Assembly (NCBI GenBank): GCA_020056865.1
Contig: JAGVGX010000281.1
Coordinates: 1 to 6,564, forward strand
DNA from: Desulfobacterales bacterium
GTDB lineage: Bacteria > Desulfobacterota > Desulfobacteria > Desulfobacterales > BuS5
Direction: 5' to 3'
DNA: 6,564 nucleotides
A model generated the notes under the pieces. It saw only the letters and a list, made by a program, of their open reading frames with translations, had not been told where the DNA came from and did not search any database. Made by a program: the position numbers and the translations under genes. Shown piece by piece: positions 6,234 through 6,564 of the stretch. How positions within the stretch are numbered: the first letter of the stretch is position 1; every line of letters begins with the position of its first letter.

Positions 6234-6564
6234 TCAGAAAAGAATATCTTCAACTTCTTCTAAGCTGTTGATATGAAAATCTGCTGAAAGAGAACTGTTT
6301 TTGTAAGCTATAAAAAATACGCCCGCCGAACGCGCAGCCTCTTGGTCAAGGCTTGAGTCCCCGATATAAATTAAATTATCAGAATTGACATCAAAATGAT
6401 CAAGTATTTTAATAATAGGATCGGGAAACGGCTTGGGACGTTTAACATCCAGCGCTGTGACGACAAGGTCAAAAAAACCGTTAAGGTTATTTTTGCTTAA
6501 AACACAGGACATGGTATCTGTACGATTGGTTGCCACCGCGGACTTGAATTTCCCTTTAAGATGA
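6234..6564 (-). CDS. HAD-superfamily hydrolase, Gph-like phosphatase (3' part only, runs off the right edge)
   Basis: The last 109 codons of a gene whose start lies beyond the window. The visible part begins with LKGKFKSAVATNR, the second HAD motif (Ser/Thr followed by Asn-Arg). Next comes the third motif lysine in KRPKPFPDP, and then the fourth motif IYIGDSSLDQEAARSAG with its metal-binding aspartates. The KPxPDP and GDSxxDxxAAxxAG patterns place it with subfamily IA phosphatases such as phosphoglycolate phosphatase (Gph) and pyrophosphatase PpaX-like enzymes. The nucleophilic Asp motif and the cap domain are outside the window, so the substrate cannot be assigned. The GTG at 6536 is an internal valine within the second motif, not the start. 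The TGA stop lies 41 bases before murA, consistent with one operon. Confidence 0.85.
   Translation of the reverse strand, partial: HLKGKFKSAVATNRTDTMSCVLSKNNLNGFFDLVVTALDVKRPKPFPDPIIKILDHFDVNSDNLIYIGDSSLDQEAARSAGVFFIAYKNSSLSADFHINSLEEVEDILF

Noticed and set aside
5774..6271. 165-codon plus-strand open frame opposite murA
   Set aside because: Antisense to strongly conserved MurA motifs, no recognisable domain or ribosome binding site.
6234..6536. HAD gene as a complete 100-residue protein starting at 6536
   Set aside because: The codon is GTG inside the second HAD motif, the frame stays open to the window edge with matching family sequence, and the catalytic Asp motif would be missing.

Overview
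The window is a compact, entirely leftward (minus-strand) block of housekeeping genes from an AT-rich Gram-negative bacterium. In order of transcription it holds: the 3' part of a HAD-family phosphatase gene (cut by the right edge), murA (peptidoglycan precursor synthesis), a single long gene joining histidinol-phosphate aminotransferase (HisC) to cytidylate kinase (Cmk), rpsA (ribosomal protein S1, six S1 domains) and sppA (S49 signal peptide peptidase). About 256 non-coding bases at the left edge carry a repeat-bounded segment. The cmk-rpsA-sppA order and the style of the proteins suggest a deltaproteobacterium-type organism, possibly Desulfobacterales. This is inference from gene order and protein feel, not from a database search.

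Layout: positions 6234-6564 HAD phosphatase (partial); 4939-6192 murA; 3126-4901 hisC-cmk fusion; 2979-3125 intergenic region with a likely rpsA promoter, a leader stem-loop and a G-rich ribosome binding site; 1197-2978 rpsA; 257-1168 sppA; 1-256 intergenic with a decamer tandem repeat and facing inverted repeats. The gaps between genes are 41, 37, 147 and 28 bases, so only the cmk-rpsA gap is large enough for a substantial promoter region. The genes before it probably form one transcription unit, and rpsA-sppA another that also receives read-through.

Functionally the block mixes cell-wall precursor synthesis (MurA), amino-acid transamination (HisC), pyrimidine nucleotide supply (Cmk), translation (S1) and membrane protein turnover (SppA). 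The most notable item is the HisC-Cmk fusion. It joins two enzymes with no shared pathway, and its origin is easy to picture from the known aromatic-amino-acid supraoperon order hisC-tyrA-aroA-cmk-rpsA with the two middle genes absent. The second is the left-edge repeat, which looks like a small dispersed, non-coding element. No mobile-element gene, CRISPR array, tRNA or rRNA was seen, and nothing here amounts to a new defence or mobile system.
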